A stretch of 59,313 nt of DNA from an uncultured Clostridia bacterium. GTDB taxonomy: Bacteria; Bacillota; Clostridia; TANB77; CAG-508. The DNA lies in NCBI GenBank assembly GCA_934121885.1, contig CAKOVH010000010.1:1-59313 (forward strand), written 5' to 3'. A program made the position numbers and the translations under genes. The notes beneath the pieces are model-generated. The model did no database searches and was not told the origin of the DNA. It saw only the letters and a program-made list of their open reading frames with translations. Positions 48,799 to 57,643 of this stretch are shown here, one piece after another. Position 1 is the stretch's first letter. Each line of letters begins with the position of its first letter.

Positions 48799-49605
48799 TT
48801 AATCTTTTAAATAAAGCTCTGGGTCTAAACTTTCTCCATCTTTTGTAATTTCAAAATGAAGATGTGCTTCATCAGATATTTCAAAAGTTGCTGTATTTCC
48901 TACAGTTCCTATTGTTTGTCCTTGTTTTACTTTTTCTCCTTTTACAACAAATTCTGCTGTAAGAAGGTTTGAATATACTGTTGTATAACCATTATTATGC
49001 TCTATTACAACAGTTAAGCCATATCTTGGGTCATTTTTTATAGATTTTACAGTTCCATCTGCTGATGCTTTTACAACAGTAGTTTTATCTGCCTTTATAT
49101 CTATTCCTGAGTGTGTAATCCATTCTTCTAAAGTATTAGAGTATACTAATTTATCTTTTGCGTATTCTCTTATGTTTTCTCCCTCTACTGGCTTTTTAAA
49201 TGTTGGGTCTGGCTTTTTTTCCTCTGTTTTTTTCTCTTCTGTCTTTGTAGTATTAGAACTTGATGATGTATTACTATTCGACTTTGATGTTTCTATTTTA
49301 TTTTCTACATTGCTTGTATTTACAGCATATTTAGTTACATCAGATGTTTTTGTATCTTTTGATGACTCTTCTACTGTTTTTCCAAATTGTGAACTTGTCT
49401 CCTCTGTAGATTGCTTTATTGTAGTATCTATAAGTGAAGTATCTACCTTTCCTAAATTTGAACTTTGATTCATCTTGTTTCCATACATAACGAATGTAAT
49501 AACAAATCCAATAACTGCAATTGATATAACACTACCAGAAATGTACATTAATTTTTTTATATCAATCCTCTCTGATAATTTTCTAGCTCTATGTTCTCTT
49601 CTCAT
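48799..49605 (-). CDS. spoIIQ: SpoIIQ-like LytM/M23 protein
   Basis: 268 residues from ATG 49605 (GAGGAGG upstream; an ATG 42 bases earlier lacks a site). N-terminal cytoplasmic basic part, one membrane segment (about 22-42), a long Ser/Thr/Lys linker and a C-terminal M23 domain with H-x3-D (HSGID) and HLHFE. Both metal motifs are present, as in clostridial SpoIIQ and unlike the degenerate Bacillus one. SpoIIQ in the forespore membrane pairs with SpoIIIAH across the septum during engulfment. It lies between spoIID and addA on the same strand. Confidence 0.85.
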   Translation of the reverse strand: MRREHRARKLSERIDIKKLMYISGSVISIAVIGFVITFVMYGNKMNQSSNLGKVDTSLIDTTIKQSTEETSSQFGKTVEESSKDTKTSDVTKYAVNTSNVENKIETSKSNSNTSSSSNTTKTEEKKTEEKKPDPTFKKPVEGENIREYAKDKLVYSNTLEEWITHSGIDIKADKTTVVKASADGTVKSIKNDPRYGLTVVIEHNNGYTTVYSNLLTAEFVVKGEKVKQGQTIGTVGNTATFEISDEAHLHFEITKDGESLDPELYLKD

Positions 49606-49674
49606 AAATATTCCTCCTCGATTTATCTTTACATTCAGTATTGACATTTTTTAGAAAATTATACAATTTTTATT

Positions 49675-50673
49675 TTAAATATTTTCAATTTTAACATCTG
49701 TATAAAAATGATGAATAATATCTTCATATTTTTTTCCTTCTTTTGCTAAGCTATCGGCTCCTGTTTGGCTCATTCCAACTCCGTGACCATATCCAACTAC
49801 TTCAAACTTAACTTTATCTTCTGCAAGTTCAACTTTAAAATTTGCTGATCTTAGTGAAAAAATTGTTCTTATTTCAACACCGGATAATTCTAGATTTCCA
49901 ACCTTTAATGTTTTTACACGATTACCATCTGTATATTCTTTTATTTCTATACAATCTTTTTTAGAAAAATCAATTTTAAAATCACTATGTTTTTCTTTTA
50001 TTTTACTTTCGAAATCTTTTTTAGACACTTCTAATTTTGAGCTGTATCCACTATATGCATCTTCTCCTGACGTTGTAACAGTTTTTAAATATGGATATCC
50101 AGTTCCTCCCCATACATCTACAGGTGCTTCTGTTGCTCCTGCACTATTTGCATGAAAAAAAGCATTAATTGGTTTTCCATCATATGTTATAATCTGTCCT
50201 TGCGTGCTATTTACTGCATTTACAATTTTGTTCCAATATGCTTCCTTATTATTATCATTCCATCTTTTTAATCTATCTTCTTTTGATATCCAAGCTTGAC
50301 AACAGGTAGAACTATCGCAAATATCTGCACCATTTCCATGTTTTCCTTTGCTGTTTACTGCCTTATATATAGTGTATGTTCTTGCTACAACTGCTTGTGC
50401 CTTTAAAGCTTCAATATTATAACTTGCTGGCATTTCAGCTGAAACAACACCATACAAATATTCATCAAGTTTAATTTTCTCTATTTTATTAGTTTCTTTA
50501 TGTAATAAATTTATTTCACCATATTCTTTGTAGCTATAATTTAATTTAACTGTGTTGTCAGTATTCTCAATATTTTCGTTGCTTGCTTCTTTTGTTTTAT
50601 TTTTTGTAAAGATAATAGGGATAGAAAAACATATTAAAATGAGTATAAATAAATAAACAAATATTTTTTTCAT
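49675..50673 (-). CDS. spoIID: SpoIID-like peptidoglycan hydrolase
   Basis: 332 residues with an N-terminal membrane segment (about 3-22). Family motifs: LDEYLYGVVSAEMPASY, ALKAQAVVARTYT, CCQAWIS, FFHANSAGATE and the ending GYGHGVGMSQTGADSLA. SpoIID is the lytic transglycosylase that, with SpoIIP/SpoIIM, drives engulfment. The start overlaps the sigF stop by one base (TAATG), so it is coupled to sigF, a cluster (sigF-spoIID-spoIIQ) more compact than the separate loci of Bacillus. Confidence 0.92.
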   Translation of the reverse strand: MKKIFVYLFILILICFSIPIIFTKNKTKEASNENIENTDNTVKLNYSYKEYGEINLLHKETNKIEKIKLDEYLYGVVSAEMPASYNIEALKAQAVVARTYTIYKAVNSKGKHGNGADICDSSTCCQAWISKEDRLKRWNDNNKEAYWNKIVNAVNSTQGQIITYDGKPINAFFHANSAGATEAPVDVWGGTGYPYLKTVTTSGEDAYSGYSSKLEVSKKDFESKIKEKHSDFKIDFSKKDCIEIKEYTDGNRVKTLKVGNLELSGVEIRTIFSLRSANFKVELAEDKVKFEVVGYGHGVGMSQTGADSLAKEGKKYEDIIHHFYTDVKIENI

Positions 50674-51441
50674 TATGCCCCCCTTAAAGATAAATCATCT
50701 GTAAGTTTTCTTTTCATTCCAGATAATACCTTTTTTTCAATTCTCGATACTTGAACTTGACTGGTCCCTAATATTTTAGCTGTTTCAGATTGTGTTATTC
50801 CTTTATAGTATCTTAGTATAATCACTTGTCTTTCTTTAGCATCTAAAGTATCCATTAACTGATGAATTGCAATTTTATTTGTAATCATACTTTGTTCATC
50901 TACATTTGTAGATACCTTTTCTAATATACTAATTCCATTTTCATCATTACTATTTTGAGTTTCATAAATTGAACTTACTGTATTTTTACTTTCAAGTGCC
51001 ATAGTTACATCTTCTTTTGTAACACCGAAGCTTATTTGCAATTTCTTCAATTTTCATATCTTGTCCAGTTTTTCTTAAGTGTTCATTTTGAATAAGTGTT
51101 ATTTTGCTGTTAAGTTCCTTTAAAGCCCTACTTACTTTTATTGGTCCATCTTCTTGTATGTATCTTTTAATTTCTCCTAATATGTATGGTACTGCATATG
51201 TTGATAATCTAACCTCAAAACTTGTATCAAATTTTTTTATGCATTTTATAAAACCTAAACTTGCGATTTGAAACAAATCTTCTAATTCATAACCACGTCC
51301 GTTAAACCTTTTTACTATGCTCCAAAGTAGTCCTTGATTATCTTGTATTAAATTTTCTAATGCTTCACTATCTCCACTTTGAGCCTTTAAAATAACATCA
51401 TTTTGGTTATCATATTTTTCATACATATTTTCATTTGTCAC
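50673..51441 (-). CDS. sigF: RNA polymerase sporulation sigma factor SigF, read through a +1 shift at an in-frame CGG
   Basis: 255 residues with the shift, the same length as Bacillus SigF. Region 2: LIQDNQGLLWSIVKRFNGRGYELEDLFQIASLGFIKCIKKFD; region 3: EEIANKL, then CGG at 51025-51027. Skipping the C gives ANKL-GVTKEDVTMALES, the normal region 3 helix, and continues into region 4 (ERQVIILRYYKGITQSETAKILGTSQVQVSRIEKK). The zero frame stops 12 codons after the CGG, before region 4, so an unshifted product would lack -35 recognition. Third gene of spoIIAA-spoIIAB-sigF; SpoIIAB holds SigF inactive until SpoIIAA is dephosphorylated. Confidence 0.94.
51025..51027 (-). other. In-frame CGG, putative +1 recoding site 7 (sigF)
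   Basis: Codon 139: CTT CGG TGT. Skipping C gives CTT GGT GTT ACA AAA and the conserved K-L-G-V-T of sigma region 3. Same preceding codon (CTT) as in dnaE. Confidence 0.83.
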
Positions 51442-51444
51442 TTA

Positions 51445-51924
51445 TTACTTGCCTCCTAAACTTGCTAGTTTTTCGGCATCTTCATCTACTTTAACTCTAT
51501 TTATCATTTTTTTCATTTTTATTTTTGTACCTAATCCTAAAACAGATTCTATTTCTACATCATCCATAAAACTTTCCATTATTGTAAAGCCCATACCAGA
51601 TCTTTCTAGGTTTGCTTTTGTTGTATAAAGAGGCTTTCTTGCAAGTTCAACATTTTCAATTCCTTTTCCAGTATCTGAAATTTCAATTTCAACAGTATTT
51701 GCAAATAATCTTGCTACAATTTTTACTATTCCTTCTCCATCTTCATATCCGTGAATTATACAGTTTGTAACAGCCTCTGATACAGCTGTTTTTACATCTG
51801 CAAGTTCTTCTATTGTTGGGTCCAATTGCGAAACAAATGCAGCTACAGTAATTCTTGCAAAAGCTTCATTATTTGATTTACTTAAAAATTCTAATTTCAT
51901 TTCATTATCAAAAATACTTTTCAT
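51445..51924 (-). CDS. spoIIAB: Anti-sigma-F factor / protein kinase SpoIIAB
   Basis: 159 residues. GHKL kinase motifs: DVKTAVSEAVTNCIIHGYED (N-box) and DTGKGI, then RSGMGFTIMESFMD (G-box). It binds SigF and phosphorylates SpoIIAA. RBS GAGGAGG. It has a few extra N-terminal residues (MKSIFDNE) before the normal start MKLEF. Close spacing (14 and 3 bases) to the neighbours shows one operon. Confidence 0.97.
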   Translation of the reverse strand: MKSIFDNEMKLEFLSKSNNEAFARITVAAFVSQLDPTIEELADVKTAVSEAVTNCIIHGYEDGEGIVKIVARLFANTVEIEISDTGKGIENVELARKPLYTTKANLERSGMGFTIMESFMDDVEIESVLGLGTKIKMKKMINRVKVDEDAEKLASLGGK

Positions 51925-51938
51925 ACTTCCTCCTCTTT

Positions 51939-52262
51939 TTATTGTGCCATTTTTAATTCTGTAATTGGCACTATTTTTAAAATTCCACTCATTTCAAGAA
52001 TTTTCTTTGCTGAATAATTTACATTTTGTATTTCTAAGCTTCCTCCAATTAATTTCATCATTTTATATCTTCCTATAATCATTCCTATCCCTGCACTGTC
52101 CATAAAAGTAACCCTACTAAAATCAAACACAGTTTTTCTTGGCATATATCTAGTAATTTCATTATCAACTATCCTCCTTACTTTATCTGCTACATGATGG
52201 TCTATTTCTTCGTTTATAGTTACCATCAATAACTTGTCCTCTTTTATATAATTTGTTTCCAA
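51939..52262 (-). CDS. spoIIAA: Anti-anti-sigma factor SpoIIAA
   Basis: 107 residues with a TTG start (52262) preceded by AGGAGG. STAS domain with the phospho-acceptor Ser in VTFMDSAGIGMIIGRYK. Dephosphorylated SpoIIAA displaces SigF from SpoIIAB. First gene of the operon, directly after the promoter and Spo0A boxes. Confidence 0.96.
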   Translation of the reverse strand: METNYIKEDKLLMVTINEEIDHHVADKVRRIVDNEITRYMPRKTVFDFSRVTFMDSAGIGMIIGRYKMMKLIGGSLEIQNVNYSAKKILEMSGILKIVPITELKMAQ

Positions 52263-52307
52263 ATGTCTGCCTCCTTTTTGAATTAAAATATTTTTTTAAC
52301 TTGTCCT

Positions 52308-52336
52308 ATTATAGCTTAATTTACATTTTTTTCCAA
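52308..52336 (-). promoter_or_regulatory. spoIIA operon promoter
   Basis: Minus strand TTGGAA (52331-52336), 17-base spacer, TATAAT (52308-52313). A sigma-H promoter could overlap, but I could not place one convincingly. Confidence 0.55.
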
Positions 52337-52356
52337 TAGCAAATTTAAACATGTTT

Positions 52357-52382
52357 TGACGAATTATAGGAAAAGTTCGACA
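52357..52382. promoter_or_regulatory. Pair of Spo0A boxes in front of the spoIIA operon
   Basis: TGACGAA on the + strand (52357-52363) and TGTCGAA on the minus strand (52376-52382) match the 0A-box core TGNCGAA, in inverted orientation just upstream of the promoter. Spo0A activation of spoIIA is established in Bacillus and Clostridia. Confidence 0.75.
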
Positions 52383-52458
52383 TTTTTCAACAACTAGTAT
52401 ATTTTTTTATATTTTATTTATACTAAATATATATGTAATGAAAGGAATTGATATTTTT

Positions 52459-52887
52459 ATGGATAATGAATTATATATTTTAAATTCAATTAATAAAGGA
52501 ATAAAAATGGGAATGGATTCAATTTCAACTATTGCTGAAAAAGTTGGAGATGGAAATTTTAAAGATGATTTACTTTTTCAATATGATAAATACAACGATA
52601 TTTTAAATAAAGTAAATGCAGAACTTAAAAACCATAACGATTTTCCATCTGAGCTTCCTCCTATGCAAAAAGTTATGGGTTATTTTGATATACAACTAAG
52701 TACTATTAATGATAAAAGTAATTCCCATATTGCTGAAATGCTTATTAAAGGAACGAATATGGGTATTATTGAAGGTGTAAAATTAAAGAATCAAAATCCT
52801 ACTGTAAGTGAACCTATACAAAACATTTTAGATGAATTTATAAAATTTCAAGAAAACAATGTTGAAAAATTAAAAAAATATTTATAG
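52459..52887 (+). CDS. Unknown helical protein divergent from spoIIA
   Basis: About 142 residues, start ATG 52459 (or 52438). Apparently all-helical, with an amphipathic pattern (LNSINKGIKMGMDSISTIAEKV, LLFQYDKYNDILNKVNAELK and AEMLIKGTNMGIIEGVKLK), consistent with a four-helix bundle of the ferritin-like kind, but the metal ligands are not clear. It shares the Spo0A-box region with spoIIA, so it may be sporulation-associated. I do not recognise the family. Confidence 0.65.
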   Translation: MDNELYILNSINKGIKMGMDSISTIAEKVGDGNFKDDLLFQYDKYNDILNKVNAELKNHNDFPSELPPMQKVMGYFDIQLSTINDKSNSHIAEMLIKGTNMGIIEGVKLKNQNPTVSEPIQNILDEFIKFQENNVEKLKKYL

Positions 52888-52898
52888 TCTAAAAATTG

Positions 52899-52930
52899 AA
52901 AGAGGTGAGCAACGCTCACCCCCTTTTTTC
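52899..52930. terminator. Intrinsic terminator
   Basis: GGTGAGC / GCTCACC stem with A- and T-rich flanks, between convergent genes. Confidence 0.9.
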
Positions 52931-52934
52931 TACC

Positions 52935-53246
52935 TTAATCTTCCTTTTCTTTTTCCTTTAAGAAGTTTGAAACCTTCAAGTACTTTCTAGCTTCCAATAG
53001 CCAAATAAATGAACATAACCAATTAATTAAGAGTGTTAAAACATCTTTTTGCAAGAAAAATGCTGTAACTAAGCATGCTCCATAGATTATGCCAAGTACA
53101 ATACATTTGTTAACCATGGAATCGATTACCTTTACAGGCATCTTATCAGAAGCTGTTCCTTTCATGAGCCGGAAATTAGAAAATCCTGTAGAAATCGCCA
53201 AAACTAAAGCCGCCCAGCTTAAAATGCCATAAATAATTTCTAACAT
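52935..53246 (-). CDS. Small three-segment membrane protein, foreign-looking
   Basis: 103 residues with about three membrane segments (LSWAALVLAISTGF, KCIVLGIIYGACLVTAFFLQ, LLINWLCSFIWLLEA) and a basic end. Not recognised. GC is higher (about 37%) than its neighbours. It contains a CGG at 53169-53171, in frame and read as Arg (SNFRLMKG), with the frame staying open. It is a lone gene between two terminators, which with its composition suggests recent acquisition. Promoter: minus strand TTGCTT, 17 bases, TATAAT near 53320-53350. Confidence 0.6.
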   Translation of the reverse strand: MLEIIYGILSWAALVLAISTGFSNFRLMKGTASDKMPVKVIDSMVNKCIVLGIIYGACLVTAFFLQKDVLTLLINWLCSFIWLLEARKYLKVSNFLKEKEKED

Positions 53247-53431
53247 GAAACCATTCCTCCTATGTTGTAAATTTATTAAGGTAGTTTATATATCCAATGG
53301 ATTTCCCATAAATAATATTATTATACCATTTATTTACATAAAAAGCAAATTTTAAATTAAGATAAATTTTACTATGGCTAGTACCTTTAATTCGTTATTT
53401 TAGAATACATTTTGCTAATATTTGAATTTTT

Positions 53432-53471
53432 CATTACGAATTTTTTCCGTTTACGGAACTTTTTCGTAATG
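53432..53471. repeat. Symmetric palindrome upstream of the Fic gene
   Basis: Outer arms CATTACGAA (53432-53440) and TTCGTAATG (53463-53471), inner arms TCCGT (53446-53450) and ACGGA (53453-53457), exactly symmetric about 53451-53452. It could be an operator or cruciform. The remaining 53247-53431 and 53472-53540 are AT-rich with nothing else I can name. Confidence 0.6.
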
Positions 53472-53543
53472 ATTATATGTAATTTTGTTATTTGTTATAT
53501 AATATACATTTTTAATTTTTAAATTGTAATTAATTATCAACAA

Positions 53544-53572
53544 TTGACCTTACAAAATAGATATGTTAAAAT
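53544..53572 (+). promoter_or_regulatory. Promoter of the Fic gene
   Basis: TTGACC (53544-53549), 17-base spacer, TAAAAT (53567-53572), 52 bases before the ATG. Confidence 0.7.
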
Positions 53573-53623
53573 TTAAACATAACCATATATGGTTAACATC
53601 AGATACAAGAAAAGAGGAAATCT

Positions 53624-54304
53624 ATGACTATTTTAGAATTTATTCTAACAAATAAAGATTATTTAGAAGATTTAATTACAAGAAATACTTATCATTCAAA
53701 TGCAATTGAAGGAAGCACTCTTACTTATGCAGAAACTTACGCTATTCTATACAATGATAATAGTTTTAAAATTAATGGAAAAGAGCCACGAGAAATATAT
53801 GAAGCTATTAATCATAAACATGCACTAGAATTAGTTTTTAAAAACTTAAAAAACAATGACAATTTTGATGAAAGATTTATAAAAAAATTAAATGAAACAA
53901 TTAACCAAAATATTAAAGAAACTGAAGGATTTAGATCTGTACAAGTATTTATTCAAGGTAGTGAGCATATACCTCCTGAACCTGAAAAAGTACCAAATTT
54001 AATGATGTATTATATATATAATTATAATCATGATGAACAAGACATTTTCTCTAAAATTGCAAAATATCATATTGAATTTGAAAAAATACACCCTTTTGAA
54101 GATGGAAATGGCAGAACTGGTAGATTACTTATAAATTATGAATTGCTAAAAAATAATTTACCTCCTATTGTTATAACTAAAGAAGATAGAGTTAAATATT
54201 TTGAATTTTTAAGAAATAATGATAGTATAGGTTTAGCTAAATGGTTAAAAGATTTATCTATCATAGAAGAAGATAGAATGAAGAAATTTGGATACTATAT
54301 TTAA
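53624..54304 (+). CDS. Fic-domain protein with N-terminal inhibitory motif
   Basis: 226 residues. The catalytic motif HPFEDGNGRTGR (near residue 145) is complete, so AMP transfer to a target protein is expected. The inhibitory S/T-x3-E-G/N motif is present near the N-terminus in SNAIEGSTLT, so the enzyme is autoinhibited (class II). No antitoxin gene is attached, unlike vbhA/T-type pairs. RBS AGAGG. It is a lone gene with its own promoter and terminator; target unknown. Confidence 0.92.
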   Translation: MTILEFILTNKDYLEDLITRNTYHSNAIEGSTLTYAETYAILYNDNSFKINGKEPREIYEAINHKHALELVFKNLKNNDNFDERFIKKLNETINQNIKETEGFRSVQVFIQGSEHIPPEPEKVPNLMMYYIYNYNHDEQDIFSKIAKYHIEFEKIHPFEDGNGRTGRLLINYELLKNNLPPIVITKEDRVKYFEFLRNNDSIGLAKWLKDLSIIEEDRMKKFGYYI

Positions 54305-54317
54305 TGTAATGTGAATA

Positions 54318-54352
54318 GCCGAACTAGGTGAATTGCGAACACCTAGTTTTTT
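54318..54352 (+). terminator. Terminator of the Fic gene
   Basis: AACTAGGTG / CACCTAGTT stem followed by TTTTTTTT. Confidence 0.92.
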
Positions 54353-54359
54353 TTATACC

Positions 54360-54398
54360 AAAAACAAGAGTGTATTTCATCAATACACCCTTGTAAAA
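54360..54398 (-). terminator. Terminator of valS
   Basis: Minus-strand ACAAGGGTGTATT / AATACACTCTTGT stem (one mismatch), with TTTTTGG tail. Confidence 0.85.
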
Positions 54399-54435
54399 AT
54401 CTTAATTAATAATTATTTAACTCTATATCTTAATA

Positions 54436-57099
54436 TTACTCCAACCCTTGTAAATGTTCTTTTGTTTGTTTTAACATTTCTTCATATTTTGTAAGTTTAG
54501 CTTTTTCTTCATTTATCTTTGCCTCTGGTGCTTTATTTACAAATCCAGGGTTTAAAAGCATTTTTTGACATCTTTGAACTTCCGCTTCTAATTTTGTAAT
54601 TTCATTTTGAAGTCTTTTCTTTTCCTCATCCATATCAACTAAATCATTAAGTGGCATATATAAATTAATTTCATCTTGCATAATGCTTATTGCATTTTGA
54701 GCAATATTATCTTTATTATTTTGAATTGTTATTTTGCTTCCAAAACCTAGTTTTAACATAAATTCTTCTGCATCTTCAATTTCTTTTGCATATTTATCTG
54801 TTACAAATATCAATTCTGATTTTTTTGATGGATGTATATTCATATTTGCTCTTACATTTCTAATCTCTACAATAATTTGTTTTAATTTTTCTACTATGGT
54901 TTCTTCATTTTCAAAATCTAATTTTTCGTTTTCTTCTGGCCATTTAGATAGCATTAGTTCTTTATCATCTACTAATACTAATTTTTCATATATTTCTGAT
55001 GTTACAAATGGCATAAATGGATGTAATAATTTTAAACAGTTAGCAAATACATAGTTTAGAATTGCACATACTTCTGTTTTTTCCTCAGTATTCTCACTAT
55101 ATATTCTAGATTTAACCATTTCAATGTACCAATCGCAAAATTCGTTCCACATAAATCCATATATTTTGTCAATTGCTATACCTAAATCATAATTTTCAAT
55201 ATTTCTTGTAATATCTGAAATTAGTTTGTTTAACTTACTTAAAATCCATTTATCTTCTATTCTTAATGATTTACCATTTTCAATATTTTGTATGTTTTCC
55301 TTTACACTTTCTACATTATCAGGTGTATTCATAATGATAAATTTAGCAGCATTCCAAATTTTATTTGCAAAATTTGAGGCTTGATCTAATTTTTCTGGCA
55401 TATATCTAATATCATTTCCCATTGTTGTTCCAGAAAGTACTGAAAATCTTAAGCTATCTGCTCCATATTCATCAATAATTTCAATAGGGTCAATTCCATT
55501 ACCTAAACTTTTTGACATCTTTCTTCCCTGAGAGTCTCTTACTATTCCGTGAATAACAACATCTTTAAATGGATTTTGATTTGTAAGCTCTAATCCTTGT
55601 GTCATCATTCTTGATACCCAGAATGTAATAATATCATAACCTGTAACTAATACATTTGTTGGATAGAATGTTTTATAATCCTCTGCTTCTTCATTTGGCC
55701 ATCCAAGTGTTGAAAAAGGCCATAGTGCTGAACTAAACCATGTATCTAATGAATCTTCATCTTGATGTAAATGAGTGCTTCCACATTTACTACATTTTTC
55801 TGGCATATGATTGCTTGCTATCATTTCATTACATTCGTCACAATAATATACAGGTATTCTGTGACCCCACCATAATTGTCTTGATATACACCAGTCTTGT
55901 ATATTATCTAACCAATTAAAATACATTTTTTCATATCTTTTTGGAACAAATCTTACTTCATCATTTCTTACACTATCTGCTGCTCTTTTTGCTAAATCTT
56001 TCATTGCAACAAACCATTGCTCTGATACACGTGGTTCTATTGTGCTATGGCAACGATAGCATTTTCCAACATTATGTGTGTAGTCTTCAATTTTTACAAG
56101 GGCCCCTATACTTTCTAGTTTTTTAACTATTAATTCTCTTGCATCAATTGCCTTCATTCCTTCATATTCAGGTACTAAATTTTTCATTATAGAACTTTCA
56201 TCAAAAACTTCTATAATTTCAAGATTATGTTTTAAACCTGCTTGATAGTCATTAGGGTCATGAGCTGGTGTTATTTTAACACATCCTGTTCCAAATTCTG
56301 TTTCAACAAATTCATCTGCAATTATTGGAATCTCTTTATTCATAATAGGTAAAATACATTTCTTGCCTATTAAATCTTTATATCTATCATCTTTTGGATT
56401 CACTGCAACAGCTGTATCTCCAAGCATTGTTTCTGGTCTTGTTGTTGCAACAATAATATATCTATCTTCATCTTTAATTTTATAACGGATATGCCATAAG
56501 TGAGATGCTTCATCTTCATATTCTACTTCTGCATCTGATATTGTTGTATGGCAAGATGGACACCAGTTTATCATTTTTTTGCCTTTATATATTAGTCCTT
56601 TTTTATATAAATTTATAAATTGCTCTAAAACTGCCTCTGATAACCCTTCATCCATTGTGAAACGTTTTCTATCCCAATCACAAGAACATCCTAACTTTTT
56701 TTGTTGATTTTGAATTTCGCCACCATATTTATATGTCCAATCCCAAGCTCTTTTTAAGAATTCTTCCCTTGTAATATCCTTTTTAGTAAGTCCTTCTTCA
56801 TCTTTCATTTTTTGTACAACTTTTACCTCTGTTGCAATGGCTGCATGATCAGAACCAGGGAGCCATAATGTATTATATCCTTGCATTCTTTTAAAACGAA
56901 TTAAAATATCTTGTATGGTATCATCTAAAGCATGCCCCATATGCAATTTTCCTGTTACATTTGGAGGTGGCATCATAATGCAATAACTTTTTTTAGTTTT
57001 ATCCATACTTGGTTTAAAATATCCATTTTCCTCCCATTTTTCATATAACTTTGTTTCAAAATCTTTTGGATTAAATTTGTCATTTAACTTTTTTTCCAT
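54436..57099 (-). CDS. valS: Valyl-tRNA synthetase
   Basis: 887 residues, normal. Class I motifs: PPPNVTGKLHMGHA (HIGH-type), the editing domain containing TTRPETMLGDTAVAV, GRKMSKSLGNGIDP (KMSKS) and a C-terminal coiled coil (LQNEITKLEAEVQRC) as in bacterial ValRS. Zinc-like Cys motifs CPSC and CDEC...CSKCG. RBS AAAGGAG. A T-box leader precedes it. Confidence 0.98.
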   Translation of the reverse strand: MEKKLNDKFNPKDFETKLYEKWEENGYFKPSMDKTKKSYCIMMPPPNVTGKLHMGHALDDTIQDILIRFKRMQGYNTLWLPGSDHAAIATEVKVVQKMKDEEGLTKKDITREEFLKRAWDWTYKYGGEIQNQQKKLGCSCDWDRKRFTMDEGLSEAVLEQFINLYKKGLIYKGKKMINWCPSCHTTISDAEVEYEDEASHLWHIRYKIKDEDRYIIVATTRPETMLGDTAVAVNPKDDRYKDLIGKKCILPIMNKEIPIIADEFVETEFGTGCVKITPAHDPNDYQAGLKHNLEIIEVFDESSIMKNLVPEYEGMKAIDARELIVKKLESIGALVKIEDYTHNVGKCYRCHSTIEPRVSEQWFVAMKDLAKRAADSVRNDEVRFVPKRYEKMYFNWLDNIQDWCISRQLWWGHRIPVYYCDECNEMIASNHMPEKCSKCGSTHLHQDEDSLDTWFSSALWPFSTLGWPNEEAEDYKTFYPTNVLVTGYDIITFWVSRMMTQGLELTNQNPFKDVVIHGIVRDSQGRKMSKSLGNGIDPIEIIDEYGADSLRFSVLSGTTMGNDIRYMPEKLDQASNFANKIWNAAKFIIMNTPDNVESVKENIQNIENGKSLRIEDKWILSKLNKLISDITRNIENYDLGIAIDKIYGFMWNEFCDWYIEMVKSRIYSENTEEKTEVCAILNYVFANCLKLLHPFMPFVTSEIYEKLVLVDDKELMLSKWPEENEKLDFENEETIVEKLKQIIVEIRNVRANMNIHPSKKSELIFVTDKYAKEIEDAEEFMLKLGFGSKITIQNNKDNIAQNAISIMQDEINLYMPLNDLVDMDEEKKRLQNEITKLEAEVQRCQKMLLNPGFVNKAPEAKINEEKAKLTKYEEMLKQTKEHLQGLE

Positions 57100-57107
57100 A
57101 ATTTTTT

Positions 57108-57390
57108 CTCCTTTCTAACCAAAAAACTCGCCCCTAGAATAAGGGCGAGCTATATTTTCTCACGGTACCACCTTAAAATTACAAAACTTTTTTTAAAATT
57201 TTGTATCTTAACTACTTTTAACGCAAGTTACACGAATATATCTAGGTATGTTTCCACACTTTCAACATATCAACTCCCAAGCTACCTTCCATTTGCTTTT
57301 ACTATAAGAGGCTCTCAGCATTTTACCTCTTTTCTCTTTCTAGTTTTTCAAATGTACTCCTCTTGTTCTTAGTTTTTAATTTTTTTATAT
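57108..57390 (-). promoter_or_regulatory. T-box riboswitch of valS
   Basis: The antiterminator T-box sequence AAGGTGGTACCGTG is on the minus strand at about 57162-57175, followed by the terminator hairpin CTCGCCC / GGGCGAG and a T-run. Upstream, CTGAGAGCC is typical of stem I. Uncharged tRNA-Val should stabilise the antiterminator. I could not place the specifier codon securely; the assignment to valine rests on the gene downstream. Confidence 0.9.
57121..57150 (-). terminator. Regulated terminator of the valS T-box
   Basis: Stem CTCGCCC / GGGCGAG with loop TTATTCTAG, followed by TTTTTT on the minus strand. Confidence 0.9.
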
Positions 57391-57440
57391 AATAACATAT
57401 TACTTTTATTTTGTATAGTGTTTTTTATATTATATGTAAA

Positions 57441-57629
57441 TTATATATTAAAATATACTATAATTCCACCTATAATTGCAATAATAAATCCTAATATTTT
57501 AAGTCCCATAGCTGCTTCATTTTGATCACCAAAACTAAAGAACTTTTTTGTAATTAATCTTGCATCATATACACATATAACACCTATTATTGCAAGTATT
57601 AATCCTATTAAAATAAATACTATCTTCAT
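57441..57629 (-). CDS. Small two-segment membrane protein
   Basis: 62 residues from ATG 57629 (GGAG five bases upstream). Two hydrophobic segments: MKIVFILIGLILAIIGVICV and LGFIIAIIGGIIVYF, flanking FSFGDQNEAAMG. Not recognised; it resembles small conserved clostridial membrane proteins. It is 15 bases downstream of the epimerase-like gene on the same strand. Confidence 0.6.
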   Translation of the reverse strand: MKIVFILIGLILAIIGVICVYDARLITKKFFSFGDQNEAAMGLKILGFIIAIIGGIIVYFNI

Positions 57630-57643
57630 GTTTTTCTCCATTT

